From: Apostichopus japonicus
Taxonomy: Eukaryota; Echinodermata; Holothuroidea; Aspidochirotida; Stichopodidae
Reading direction: 5' to 3'
DNA: 64,000 nucleotides
Assembly: GCF_037975245.1 (NCBI RefSeq)
Contig: NC_092565.1
Location: forward strand, 11,836,499-11,900,498
Shown: piece after piece, positions 47,301-55,495 of the stretch
How positions within the stretch are numbered: the first letter of the stretch is position 1
Layout of the letters: each line of letters opens with the position of its first letter
Notes under the pieces: model-generated
Told to the model about the DNA's origin: nothing
What the model saw: the letters and a program-made list of their open reading frames with translations, nothing else
The model's database searches: none
Made by a program: the position numbers and the translations under genes

Positions 47301-49923
47301 CGCTCCGCGCCAACCGATGGTGGCGCTCCGCTCAGATAGTCGTGCATACAACTTTGCCAATCCTGGCTACGCCCTTGACTTTAAATGAATTTCTGTGGGT
47401 CAAACTCAAAGCTATTTCGAATGGAAAAAAATTGTTAAGATATTAACAAGAAATAAACTCTAATTCGGAATATTCCTACATTAGCAACTAGCATGATTTC
47501 ACCTCATTTTGTCTCAAAAGAAAACTTGTTCCTTGTTTCCCAATTTGCACATTGGATATTGCAGTGCTAGTATGCATATTTTTCTTGAAGGGGGGGGGGG
47601 GGCGTTGATGGAGTGATGTGTATACGCAAATAAGATAATACAATAAGAGTTATAAAGGGTACTAAATATAAGGCTGCATCATTCCAATCGAATTTCTGCA
47701 AAGTGCCCTTTGATGTCGGTGCCCCCCCAGATTAAAAGTGCTTCCGCCGCCCTTGCTTCTGAAGCTAACCTCATAGCTTATTAGTATACAATAGAGCAAT
47801 GAAGGGGGTGTTAATTTAGATGATACAGTAAAATCTCATCGTCTATTGCGACTTCAGTGTAGTAACGCTAATACTATAGTACTACTAGTGCTCGGCGCGC
47901 TACCTCCTAAGGATCGCCAATTGCCCCATTGGAGGTTTCCTGTTCCCCATCTGGTCTTCAGAGTAGTTTTTTTGTGGATTACTTGACAGAAGAATGACTC
48001 TTTTATGTCGAACCGTTAAAGTCCATTTGTTTTATTTCATAACAAAAAGGAGGGATCGTAGTATGCTTCCGTGAAGTGTTCGCTTCATTCGGAGCTGCAT
48101 ACTGGCTAGGCCCAGTGAAATCGGCGCTGGTGTTGTGCACTAACTTGGTCATAATCGCCGTGTTTTTTTCGTCCTTCAGCCATGGATGAAGGCTAATTGC
48201 ATGGGTAATGATATTTATGCAGCCCCCAACAACACAACGGACCGGCATTTCTCTCGGATAGTTTACAACAGTTGTAAAACAAACTTGAAATTTCTAACGA
48301 TATAGCGTAATACAGTGGTTGTTCTCTCAGTGTAAATGTGCGTGTATATGGAACGGTATGATCGTCGCGTATCCGATACATGCCTGGGCTTTGCACGTGT
48401 GTTCCTAACATGACGTCATCATTGTCTTGTTGTGAAATCGCATTCTCAGATATCTATTTTCGGGTGCGAATATTAAAACGTTAATTACTAATTAGTCCTT
48501 GTGGTTTTCAAGGTGTTGAGGATAGTTTTGAACATAGATTTTCTCATAGATTCAGAGGAAGTTACTCTCGATGAGTTGGATTTTTCGTGTCATGGCCTCT
48601 TTAAAAATGTTGTATTGTGTCATTTAGTGTACCTATATACTGTCATCATGTTTGGGCAGGGAGCTCTCTAAGTAACAGCTCCTTGGTTTCACCACGCCAA
48701 GTTTATTACGTTCCTCAAACACAATCTACCCTACAAGATTGTATGGGTTAGGTAAATTGTAATCATGGTAACTCTGGCATTAAACTTCAAGAAACTTTAT
48801 AGCCTACCCACGCCCAAGTCACGGGCACATAATTCCAAAATTGTGGACTAAATTCCAATCGCTCTCCCGAATGATTTGTTGAGATCATAGTATAGACCAG
48901 ACGGGCTGTGACTATGGGTTTCATGAATGTATATTTTTCTGCGGAGTGCTCTCGGAAGAAATTTACACAGTTCAGGCTTTCAATGTATGTTTAGCCTAAA
49001 TCAAATTAGGTAAATATTTAGGTTTATATATATGTATGTATGCATGTATATGTGATCTTCCCGCAAGCAGGAACTCGCGAAAGAAGCCATGGAGGCTTAT
49101 AGACTCGCAAGCTGACCGACAGTTGTGTATGTTGAAACTTTAAATTTTGAAGAAACAAAATTCAAAGTTGTTTGTTTTAACGCTTTCATCGAAAGCCCCG
49201 CCCCCCCCCCCCCCGACGACTATAGCGTTACCCTGCCCCCTCTCCTTTCATACGCCATTGATCAGCCCTTAAATGGTATTCTACGCCGAAATAGTCATTA
49301 ATCACTTTCTCATAATAATCTGAAGAGGGCGAACCAAGGAGAGAACATACCTTTTTATTAATACGTAAAAAAGAATAATTAGTTACTATTGTAAAAAATA
49401 AATACATCATGCACTTGTTATCCAGCCTCTGGAAAGATCCTGCTAGGATCGAAACGTCAGGCCCATTTACTTTGACGCATTAGTTACTATTGTATACTAA
49501 CGAACACAGCCTCGCCCCCTCATTAAGATACATATGTAGAACATATTTCGTTCGATCAATCGGGAAACCTTTGCATCTTTGGATTGAAAACGATGCATTT
49601 TTTGCACAACTTTGACAGTTGAACTATGAGAATACGATTAATATATAACTAGGTGTGATTGCATAATAGGTTGATTCCTACTACACGGTTATTTAGCATA
49701 TACTATCTAGAATTAACTGTCCTGAGCCTGTTTGAGTTACATTTAATGAATTAAAAAATCACTGACCACTAAGTTCGGCATTCAAATCTTTCTTTCGTAG
49801 GTGCAAATCGCGACGTCTCCTCTTAGTCGTTGTTACACTTATGTCCAACATTTCAGCCATTTGTTGATTTGTAAAACCCATCTCTACGTATTCGCGTATC
49901 TTCTCGTCCACGTTGAACGACAT
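32345..49923 (-). CDS. integrase-core (DDE) domain gene, six exons, looks whole
   Basis: Exons, in coding order on the - strand: 49,923-49,767; 36,341-36,195; 35,568-35,469; 34,528-34,243; 33,522-33,280; 32,464-32,345. All have GT/AG borders and matching phases, giving 350 codons plus stop. Residues ~9-40 form a helix-turn-helix ([20 protein letters not shown]). A middle block has LDDAVL ... [13 protein letters not shown]. The integrase core carries D128 ([10 protein letters not shown]), D185 ([10 protein letters not shown]) and E222 ([10 protein letters not shown]), so D2 and E are 36 residues apart, near the DD35E spacing. The tail is acidic. Similar intron-bearing integrase-core proteins without protease, RT or gag are widespread in aquatic animals. 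I see no terminal repeats, so a resident, possibly domesticated gene is plausible, but DNA-transposon origin is equally possible. Whether it still cuts or joins DNA is unknown. The first intron is ~13.4 kb, so assignment of exon 1 rests on phase and family likeness. Confidence 0.78.
34243..34528 (-). other. catalytic-core exon of the integrase gene
   Basis: This 286-base exon carries the second Asp and the Glu of the DDE triad, plus [15 protein letters not shown] and [15 protein letters not shown]. It is fully open, has a TTGGCAG acceptor and a GTAAGA donor, and is the easiest handle for recognising the gene. Confidence 0.85.
36840..37960. other. unclassified CpG-richer stretch in integrase intron 1
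   Basis: Composition differs from the AT-rich surroundings. It begins near TGTCACAACTTCCGTGGGGT, contains TATATATAGCCGGGG near 37,549, and has a ~64-codon open stretch on the - strand (about 37,330-37,140) that I do not recognise. It could be part of an old mobile element, but I found no matching ends, so I leave it unclassified. Confidence 0.3.
38260..38605 (+). repeat. ~110-bp tandem repeat, three copies
   Basis: GGAGGTCCGCCAACGGACCG followed by ATAGACATTG(C/T)TGCTTGG recurs at about 38,309, 38,420 and 38,530. A related single copy (GGTGGTCCGCTAACGGACCG) lies near 38,868. Each unit contains GGTCCGCCAACGGACC, itself an inverted repeat. Open frames across this block are repeat shadows. Confidence 0.75.
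40394..40690. mobile_element. hAT-like MITE, 297 bp
   Basis: It is flanked by the 8-bp direct repeat GTGATACC (40,386-40,393 and 40,691-40,698). The ends are CAGTAGCGTAGGAA and, read inward from the right, CAAGAGCGTAGGAA, with G/C runs inside. An 8-bp target duplication with CA-starting imperfect inverted repeats and no coding capacity is the usual picture of a nonautonomous hAT element. The surrounding AT-rich stretch 39,400-41,700 contains AGGCCTAGGCCTA palindromes (near 40,060 and 40,165) and no gene signal. Confidence 0.7.
41729..43403 (+). CDS. DUF4806-domain gene, C-terminal part (three exons)
   Basis: Exons about 41,729-41,822, 42,285-42,425 and 43,272-43,403 join in phase 0. They read [20 protein letters not shown]..., then [20 protein letters not shown] with [16 protein letters not shown], then [20 protein letters not shown] and a stop. 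The (I)GG..LK..V.RI, .L.A......NW....GK.AF, and final D....V..FL.DA pattern matches DUF4806, a domain of unknown function common in invertebrate genomes and often next to transposon sequence. Upstream exons were not found. AATAAA at 43,471-43,476 is a suitable polyadenylation signal 68 bases after the stop. The gene lies antisense inside intron 1 of the integrase-domain gene. Function is unknown. Confidence 0.6.
43800..44310 (+). repeat. CGGCGGT-type nested minisatellite
   Basis: Units starting CTGGCGTTTCTTCGGCGGTC recur at spacings of about 22, 45 and 55 bases, each ending CACCGGCGGTACG or similar. The GC-rich block ends in CGCCGGCGGACCGCC-type inverted words near 44,190-44,310. The long open frame on the - strand (221 codons) encodes only the repeated pattern [16 protein letters not shown] and is not a credible gene. 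The block shares GGCGGTCCGCTGG-type words with the repeat at 38.26-38.6 kb. Confidence 0.7.
45082..45937 (+). pseudogene. P2X7 C-terminal-like domain gene, broken
   Basis: The start [20 protein letters not shown] soon meets a stop. A neighbouring frame continues with [20 protein letters not shown] up to a donor (GTAAGA) at 45,357. A second block from ~45,778 reads [12 protein letters not shown], a TGA where Trp is usual, then [20 protein letters not shown] and [14 protein letters not shown]. The order YR..A...Q...W..G.LG...RVV.PSC.V..IR..FP...G.Y.GF is that of the intracellular ballast-like domain first seen at the C-terminus of P2X7 receptors and found alone in many invertebrate proteins. 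The frame break in exon 1 and the nonsense codon mark it as dead. It is probably cargo of the enclosing transposon. Confidence 0.65.
47108..47755. mobile_element. hAT-like MITE, 648 bp, inserted in the Kolobok-like element
   Basis: It is flanked by the 8-bp duplication CTTCTGAA (47,100-47,107 and 47,756-47,763). The ends are CAAGGGCGGCGGAA and its inverse TTCCGCCGCCCTTG. Inside lie G- and C-runs (GGGGGGGCACAGGGGGCACG and GTGCCCCCCC). There is no transposase. Confidence 0.8.
48003..48248 (-). pseudogene. THAP zinc-finger gene fragment, frameshifted
   Basis: It reads [20 protein letters not shown] then HPWLKDEKN ... [14 protein letters not shown]. This fits the THAP pattern C-x4-C near the N-terminus, a basic middle and the ADFTGPS.YA.LCS.HF segment. 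After QYAA the expected continuation appears in another frame as [11 protein letters not shown], so a frameshift lies between them, and the third zinc-ligand cysteine is not preserved. THAP fingers bind DNA and are typical of P-element and Kolobok proteins. It reads inward from the right end of the TTAA-flanked element. Confidence 0.65.
49415..49470 (+). repeat. short hairpin of ribozyme-like layout
   Basis: GATCC-TGCTA-GGATC forms a 5-bp stem followed by GAAACGTCAGG. Penelope-like elements carry hammerhead ribozymes with a stem followed by GAAAC, but the CTGATGA core is not present before the stem here. It could be a decayed fragment of such a repeat; the evidence is weak. Confidence 0.2.
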
Positions 49924-50150
49924 TCTTTGTAATTATTTATAATATCGATTCTTTTTCGCCTAAACTGTTTGAATTTTCCCACAATTAAGTTAATATCGAA
50001 ACTAACGTTTCATATGGTAGTAACCGTTGATACTCTCAATCTGTACAGACATGAACTTAATATGTATATGTAGGAAAACTGAAGAGTGACCTTCGTTGAC
50101 CCCGTGTGCATATTGTTTTGGAAACACGCCTTGGAAACACGCCTTGGTTA

Positions 50151-50238
50151 CAGGGCAGTAGCACCTTCCGTTTAGGGTAGTAGCGCCACTAATTTACAGT
50201 AGCATCGCCGCCTGTAGTAGTAGCAGCATCGCCTATTT
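50151..50238 (+). repeat. 22-bp minisatellite, left part
   Basis: Imperfect units of AGTAGCACCTCC.GTTTAGAGT type (AGGGCAGTAGCACCTTCCGT, GGTAGTAGCGCCACTAATTT and so on). The array is interrupted at 50,238 by the P element and resumes at 54,415. Confidence 0.75.
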
Positions 50239-53200
50239 CAGAGCCGTATATAGAGAGAGTTTGGCCAACCATGTAACCGATTTGGATTGGTCGAGAGGGA
50301 AAACGCCCACACAGGGTGGTAAAATAGGTCCACTTGAAAACTTTATAGCAGACGACACGCATACTCACAGTGTATAGACTATCGTTTGTGTACACGAAAA
50401 AAGTACGAAATTATGAAAGAAATGGTGCTGGGGATGCTGCAATCGGTCAGAACATGGATATTGTTGTTCGATTATCCGACTGACCATAAAAGAAGAGGAA
50501 TTTTTTGGAAGTAGAAAGAACAAGATGGAGATCTAATGAAAAAAAGTCTGTGTAGCCTAGGCCCATACTAGCCATAGGCCCTAGTGTAATACGAGTAATG
50601 TACAAGAAATTCGAGAATTTTACGTTCAGACTGGTTTCTGTAATTACATGCATGGCTATTCTCTCTCGTTTTACGATCCACAAATTCGATTTCATTATGC
50701 CAGCTCTCCTAATCATAGGCATGGCAGTTTCAGTCGCACATATAGTTATCCTAATTCCTAGTTATTGTATGCCTAGGCTATGCCTAGCCTAAAAAAGTAT
50801 CACTTTTAGTTTAATGTAAAAGGGTGGGCTAGCCTCTAGGCATCACGTAAAGCCCTAATCCTTAGTTAAGCCCGAAGCATAAGTTAAGCCTGGGCTTAGT
50901 TAGACCTGGACCATTCTTGCTATTACTACAACTGTTATAGCACATTACATAATATGGCACAGTATAAGGCCCAATTAAACTAGGTCTAAGGAAAACAAAG
51001 TAGCCTAGGCCTAAACTAGTTAGGCTAGGTCTATATACTCATTGGCAACTTGTGGGTTGTGTACACATACAGGCCTAATTATATAGACCCTTTTAGTATG
51101 CCATAAACAAGTGCCCAAATGGTTAAATGATCTTGGTTTGTGTTAATTGTCAGCATTGGCCTAGCCTTTTCAGGCTAACATGAATTCAGCCTAATTTTTT
51201 CTTCTTCAAAAGTATAGCCTAGGCCTTGGTTTAATTTGGATGCAGTCAACTATCATTTATCAAAGTTGCATCAGTACCTCCTTATTCCCTTAATTGACAC
51301 CCACATTGACGATTGAAGTTAAAAAAAATCTTTTTAAATTATCATTAGACAGTAAATTTTAACTCCCTGAATTTCAGGACTTTTTTTACAAATCAAAGGT
51401 GACATGTGCTCTGAAGAAAAACTCCTAACATAAAAAGCCACAGTTAGCAGACTGTGATAATGACAAACCTGGTGAGTGACTACTAGACTGAAATCCAGTT
51501 CTTGCAACCACAGCAATAAAGTCTTTGTTTTAATCAATGCACTTGTGTGTTTGAAACTTTCAAATGGACACTCAATGGCAGTTGGTTAAGATATAAGGTT
51601 TTACCTTCATCATGGAGAGTTGAAGGGAATCTGCCTCATCATCTGAATAATGGACTCAAGGATAGCAACAAATCATGATTGGATAATGATTTTGAGCAAG
51701 TAAATATCTGGCAATTTGAAAGTTTGTATTATTTTTTTACATATTATTTTAAGCTGTTTAGCTCACACACAAGCAAATGATCAAGTGACAACAACCGATG
51801 CAGTATATTTAAAGGTATTGAAGACTTGCCCTAAACCGCATGCCGCGCTCTGAAAAAGTTTACTTTCCGTTGCTTGCAAGTGAAGTTTTTTTTGTGTCGC
51901 TACAAAATGCAGACAGTAATGAAACCTGATACCTTGTTATCTTTTTCTAGACCTGAGATGTCCACGCTGCTATGTGCACTGTGTTGTGGGTATTGACTGT
52001 GATGTTTGTATTGACTGTACACTAACGTCTATTTACAGATGGTAGCAAGCTGTATGTGTATTTTCTGGGATCAATGGTGGTGTCTAACACTTCTGTTACA
52101 CCGCATTCGAAACTAGGTCAGATAACCAGCATGAGACGTTTCTTTGTGCGGGAGTCTCCACACCCTTTAAGGAGAAGTATTAATATCCCATTAATAGAGA
52201 AAGAATTATGTTTCAATTGGTAGCATGCAACTTAAAATTTTGCAAACATTAGATACAATCAAACAATAACAAGGTTCATTTACAAGGTAATCTACTGCCC
52301 TTTATTTCACATTAGTCTGTCACATCAGAAGGTCACAGCTTTCAATAATTATACAAACAAATTCCCTTGATGGGTGCTTCGTTAGAATCCTGCAATTTTC
52401 AAGTTTATCAATGTAATAAGTTCTGAATGTGGCAATGTGGAGAAGCTTTGGGATAATCTGTGGATAAGACTGCCAGACTATCAACAAGATTCCACATCCA
52501 TGCAACTTCAACTGCTTCCTTCACCTCCTTGCAGATGTACCACATGTCCAAAAAAAAGTCAGCATTGGTTAATGTAATTAAAACCTGGCTTGCTCCTGAG
52601 CTGGCAAATACACATGAATTGTCAAGTACAGAGGTCAGTGTGAAACCACTGAAAGATCTTCTCAGCTTTCAAGAAAACAAAGACTTGAAGCCAAATTGAC
52701 AGAGGCCACACTGATACCATTCCACTCTCATAAGATGAAGGTATCACACACACTTCATTTTGCTTCTGCGATGCAGTGCCTGGTAGACTGTGAGGGTCAC
52801 CCAATGGATGTTTTAACAACTGCCTGGTTTATAGAGCTCTGCAACAGATAATTCATCCTAATGTCTAGTCGTCATCCTGTCATGGCCTTGAGCAAGTTGA
52901 ACCCACTTCAACACAAAGCAGCTATTGAATTCTTGTCTAGGTACTGTCAAATCCACATCACCATCATTGCTGGTTCCAGCTACGCTGACCATGATAAAAG
53001 AGTACAATGAGGGTTTTTTAATTCACCCAACAGAGCTTGCATTCCAGTACCTTTGGGCAGCTGAAAAGATATTCAGAAATTGTTATATATGAGTGTGTTT
53101 GTATGCATGCATATGTGTGATTTTCTTGCTTTACAGAACAGCTCCATTTTGATAAGCTATGTAACATGGAAACCTGCCAATCATATGTTTGAAATAGGAC

Positions 53201-54414
53201 AGGCTGAAACGATTCTTAAATGAAAAGCTTAACGACTAACGACTTAATTATCATTATGGCCATTTGCTGTCTGCATAATAACAAACTGAATGATGTCATC
53301 AGCCCTGTGCTCAGTTGACAACACTGACAAGTAGGCACACTACAGTATGTCAGTGTGATCCATGAAACCTTATTAAGGACATGACCGTATATATATGTTA
53401 ATGGAAAATACATAAGCTACAACATACACCAGTATTCAGTTGCAGGTTTTTTTTTTCTCGACAGACCCATTCAATCTGTTGCACCTACTATAGCCTAGTA
53501 CTACATTCCTGAGAAATTAACACCACAATATCAGTCTTAGGTTTGCCCACAGACTCCCAACTATTGCTAACTCCTACACTCAAGTATATAGTTTAGTTTA
53601 GTAGAAAAAAAGACCAGGAGAGACATTCAAGTCCCCATTAAGGACCCTAAGGCTATATGAGAGGAATAAAACCGAGGACATCAAATGTCATACCCAATTA
53701 CAATGCTTAATGTACTCATCCAAAGTATTCTTAAACCCATTCACACTACTTGCAATTCAACCTTCTCAGGCAAACCATTCCATCCATTCACAACCCTTGT
53801 ATAAGTTGTATTAGACTTTAGAGAAAAAGTTATGCCGAATATTAATCCTACTATGTAACTTCTGGAGTTTAATACAATGACCTCTGGTACAACTACTCTT
53901 TGGCAAACCTGAAATGATCAGTGAAGCATAAATTGTCATTTTATGTGTAGGCCTACTTTATTTAATTGAAGGATCTATTAATGTAGGCCTGATGCTATAG
54001 TTGTGCGTCTGTAATCTAGCCTAGCCAGGACTGTGATGTGTGCTTTTCGTTTGTGTGACTAAAGTAGGACTAGTAGTATGAGGCGTAAAATAAAACAAGT
54101 GTAATGACAGGTTTTCAGCTAGTTTTCTATGCATTTCAGGTGTGAAGATAAACGTAATATGTCATTAACTAACGCATACTCTAATTCATTACCTGATATC
54201 CATTTTGTTCCTCGTATGCCTGTCAAAATCTGACATTCTGAGTCGCTTCGTTTGTTCGCAACGAGCACAGTGTGCAAAGCTGCTATATATTGTGTGTGGT
54301 GTTTTTCGTGTTTCGCGCAACTGGTAACGACAACTGGACCTATTTTGATGCCCATGGTTTGCGAGTGACGTCACAAATCGCCAGTTGGCCAAACTCTCTC
54401 TATATACGGCTCTG
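50239..54414 (+). mobile_element. P element (DNA transposon), 4,176 bp, perfect ends, dead transposase
   Basis: 31-bp terminal inverted repeats (50,239-50,269 and 54,384-54,414, starting CAGAGCCGTATATAGAGAGA) are identical. The 8-bp target duplication GCCTATTT (50,231-50,238 and 54,415-54,422) is perfect. Both are hallmarks of the P superfamily. The only transposase traces I recognise are at 52.52-52.95 kb. No intact THAP start was found, so the copy is probably nonautonomous. The rest is AT-rich sequence with AGGCCTA words and no other gene signal. Perfect ends over a ruined interior suggest it was mobilised in trans after its gene decayed. Confidence 0.85.
52522..52945 (+). pseudogene. P-element/THAP9-like transposase fragment
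   Basis: LADVPH (the D-x-P-H acidic site of P transposases) is followed, with frame changes, by VIKTWLAPELANTH, then KLTEATLIPFHSHKMKVSHT, LHFASAMQCLVD and VLTTAWFIELCN, then LNPLQHKAAIEFLS. LTEA.L.P....KMKV is the stretch shared by Drosophila P transposase and THAP9. At least one frameshift lies between DLKPN and KLTEATL, and stop codons follow, so the gene is dead. N- and C-terminal parts were not recognised. Confidence 0.6.
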
Positions 54415-54581
54415 GCCTATTTAGAGTAGTAGCGCCTCCTTTTTAACAGTAGCATCGTCACTTAGGAGTAGTAGCACCTCCTGTTTAGAGTAGTAGCACC
54501 TCCTGTTTAGAGTAGTAGCACCTCCTGTTTAGAGTAGTAGCACCTCCTAATAAGAGTAGTAGCACCTCCTATTTAGAGAAG
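54415..54581 (+). repeat. 22-bp minisatellite, middle part
   Basis: About seven units of GAGTAGTAGCACCTCCTGTTTA, several of them identical (54,471-54,545). It is bounded on the left by the P-element target duplication and on the right by a MITE. Confidence 0.85.
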
Positions 54582-55259
54582 CAACGAGTTTAATGAATCT
54601 GGAGAAACTATCACACAGTAAATACGCGCGTACGCGCGTACCATGTAGGGAGGGTCATGTGATGTGTTCCAGGGTGGTACTAATATACTACTCTCCCTAT
54701 TACGCATGATGATTTCACCCAACTAGTACGCACATGTGTTTGCGTGCTTAGAACAGCAGACTACACCCGTTACCTAGCAATAACCGTGTCTGTAGCCTAA
54801 CGTGATAGCTATATTCCCGTCGAGCAGCATTAGGCTCTGTTCCATGGAGAATTCCGTGGTTGCACTGAACTAAACATTTCCCCACATTTCCCATTTCTAC
54901 ATTCACTTATAGCAAGTAGTAGTAACTTTAGGCCATATGAGACAAAGCTTGCCCCTGGAGCTGTATTAATAAGTAAGATCTATTATGTAGAAGGCCTGCC
55001 TTCATTCAAGAGAATAAGGTTAAACGTTAGCATATTAGCACTATTTTGTAGGCCTGAAGTACCAGTACCTCCTTATGCCGTTAGTTCCCATGTCCGATCC
55101 GTCTTGGTGCAAATCTTTTACGAAGTCACTAACACTATTCTCGAACTGCTACAGAGAAATATCAGTTTGGTACCACCCTGGAACACATCACATGACCCTC
55201 CATACATGGTACGCGCGCACCCAATTGACATGAATCCTCCAGATTCATTTACCTCAATG
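54582..55259. mobile_element. MITE with long inverted ends, 678 bp
   Basis: An 8-bp duplication TAGAGAAG (54,574-54,581 and 55,260-55,267) flanks ends CAACGAGTTTAATGAATC and, reversed from the right, CATTGAGGTAAATGAATC. Further in, a long inverted match includes GAGGGTCATGTGATGTGTTC and CAGGGTGGTAC on both sides. Both hAT and P superfamilies make 8-bp duplications. The CA start fits either. Confidence 0.7.
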
Positions 55260-55495
55260 TAGAGAAGTAGCACCTCCTAATAAGAGTAGTAGCACCTCCT
55301 GTTTAGAGTAGTAGCGCCACCTGTCTTCCTTTTGGCGTTCCATATAGCAATGCCACCTGTGGTCCTTTTGGCGTTCCATAGAATCTAGGGATAACAACAG
55401 TTTGGTGAATTGGGAGCGCAGAAATATATCATGCATCATACGAAGACAGGAGACAACATTAGCAAGCATATGTTCACTCAAAAGTCTTTGTAATA
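55260..55495 (+). promoter_or_regulatory. DDRGK1 upstream region with last minisatellite units
   Basis: Three more AGTAGCACCTCC-type units (to ~55,325) are followed by a direct repeat TCCTTTTGGCGTTCCATA (55,327 and 55,364) and then 100 bases to the DDRGK1 ATG. The promoter must lie here or just upstream. I see no clear TATA box. Confidence 0.4.

Larger units (their letters stand above)
44754..48600. mobile_element. TTAA-flanked DNA transposon (Kolobok-like), 3,847 bp, decayed inside
   Basis: It is bounded by TTAA (44,750-44,753 and 48,601-48,604). The ends are AGTGGCCATGACACGAAAA and, reversed from the right, AGAGGCCATGACACGAAAA, 18 of 19 identical. It carries two convergent decayed genes: a P2X7-C-terminal-like domain gene from the left end (+) and a THAP-finger gene from the right end (-). 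TTAA target sites occur in Kolobok and piggyBac superfamilies. A THAP finger points to Kolobok. No transposase catalytic core was recognised, and a MITE sits inside (47,108-47,755). Confidence 0.7.

Noticed and set aside
49420-49465. Hammerhead ribozyme
   Set aside because: A stem followed by GAAAC is present, but the CTGATGA core strand is missing, so no functional ribozyme can be claimed.
54423-54573. Regular 22-bp repeats resembling a CRISPR array
   Set aside because: Units are contiguous with no unique spacers, and the setting is animal nuclear DNA. It is a minisatellite.
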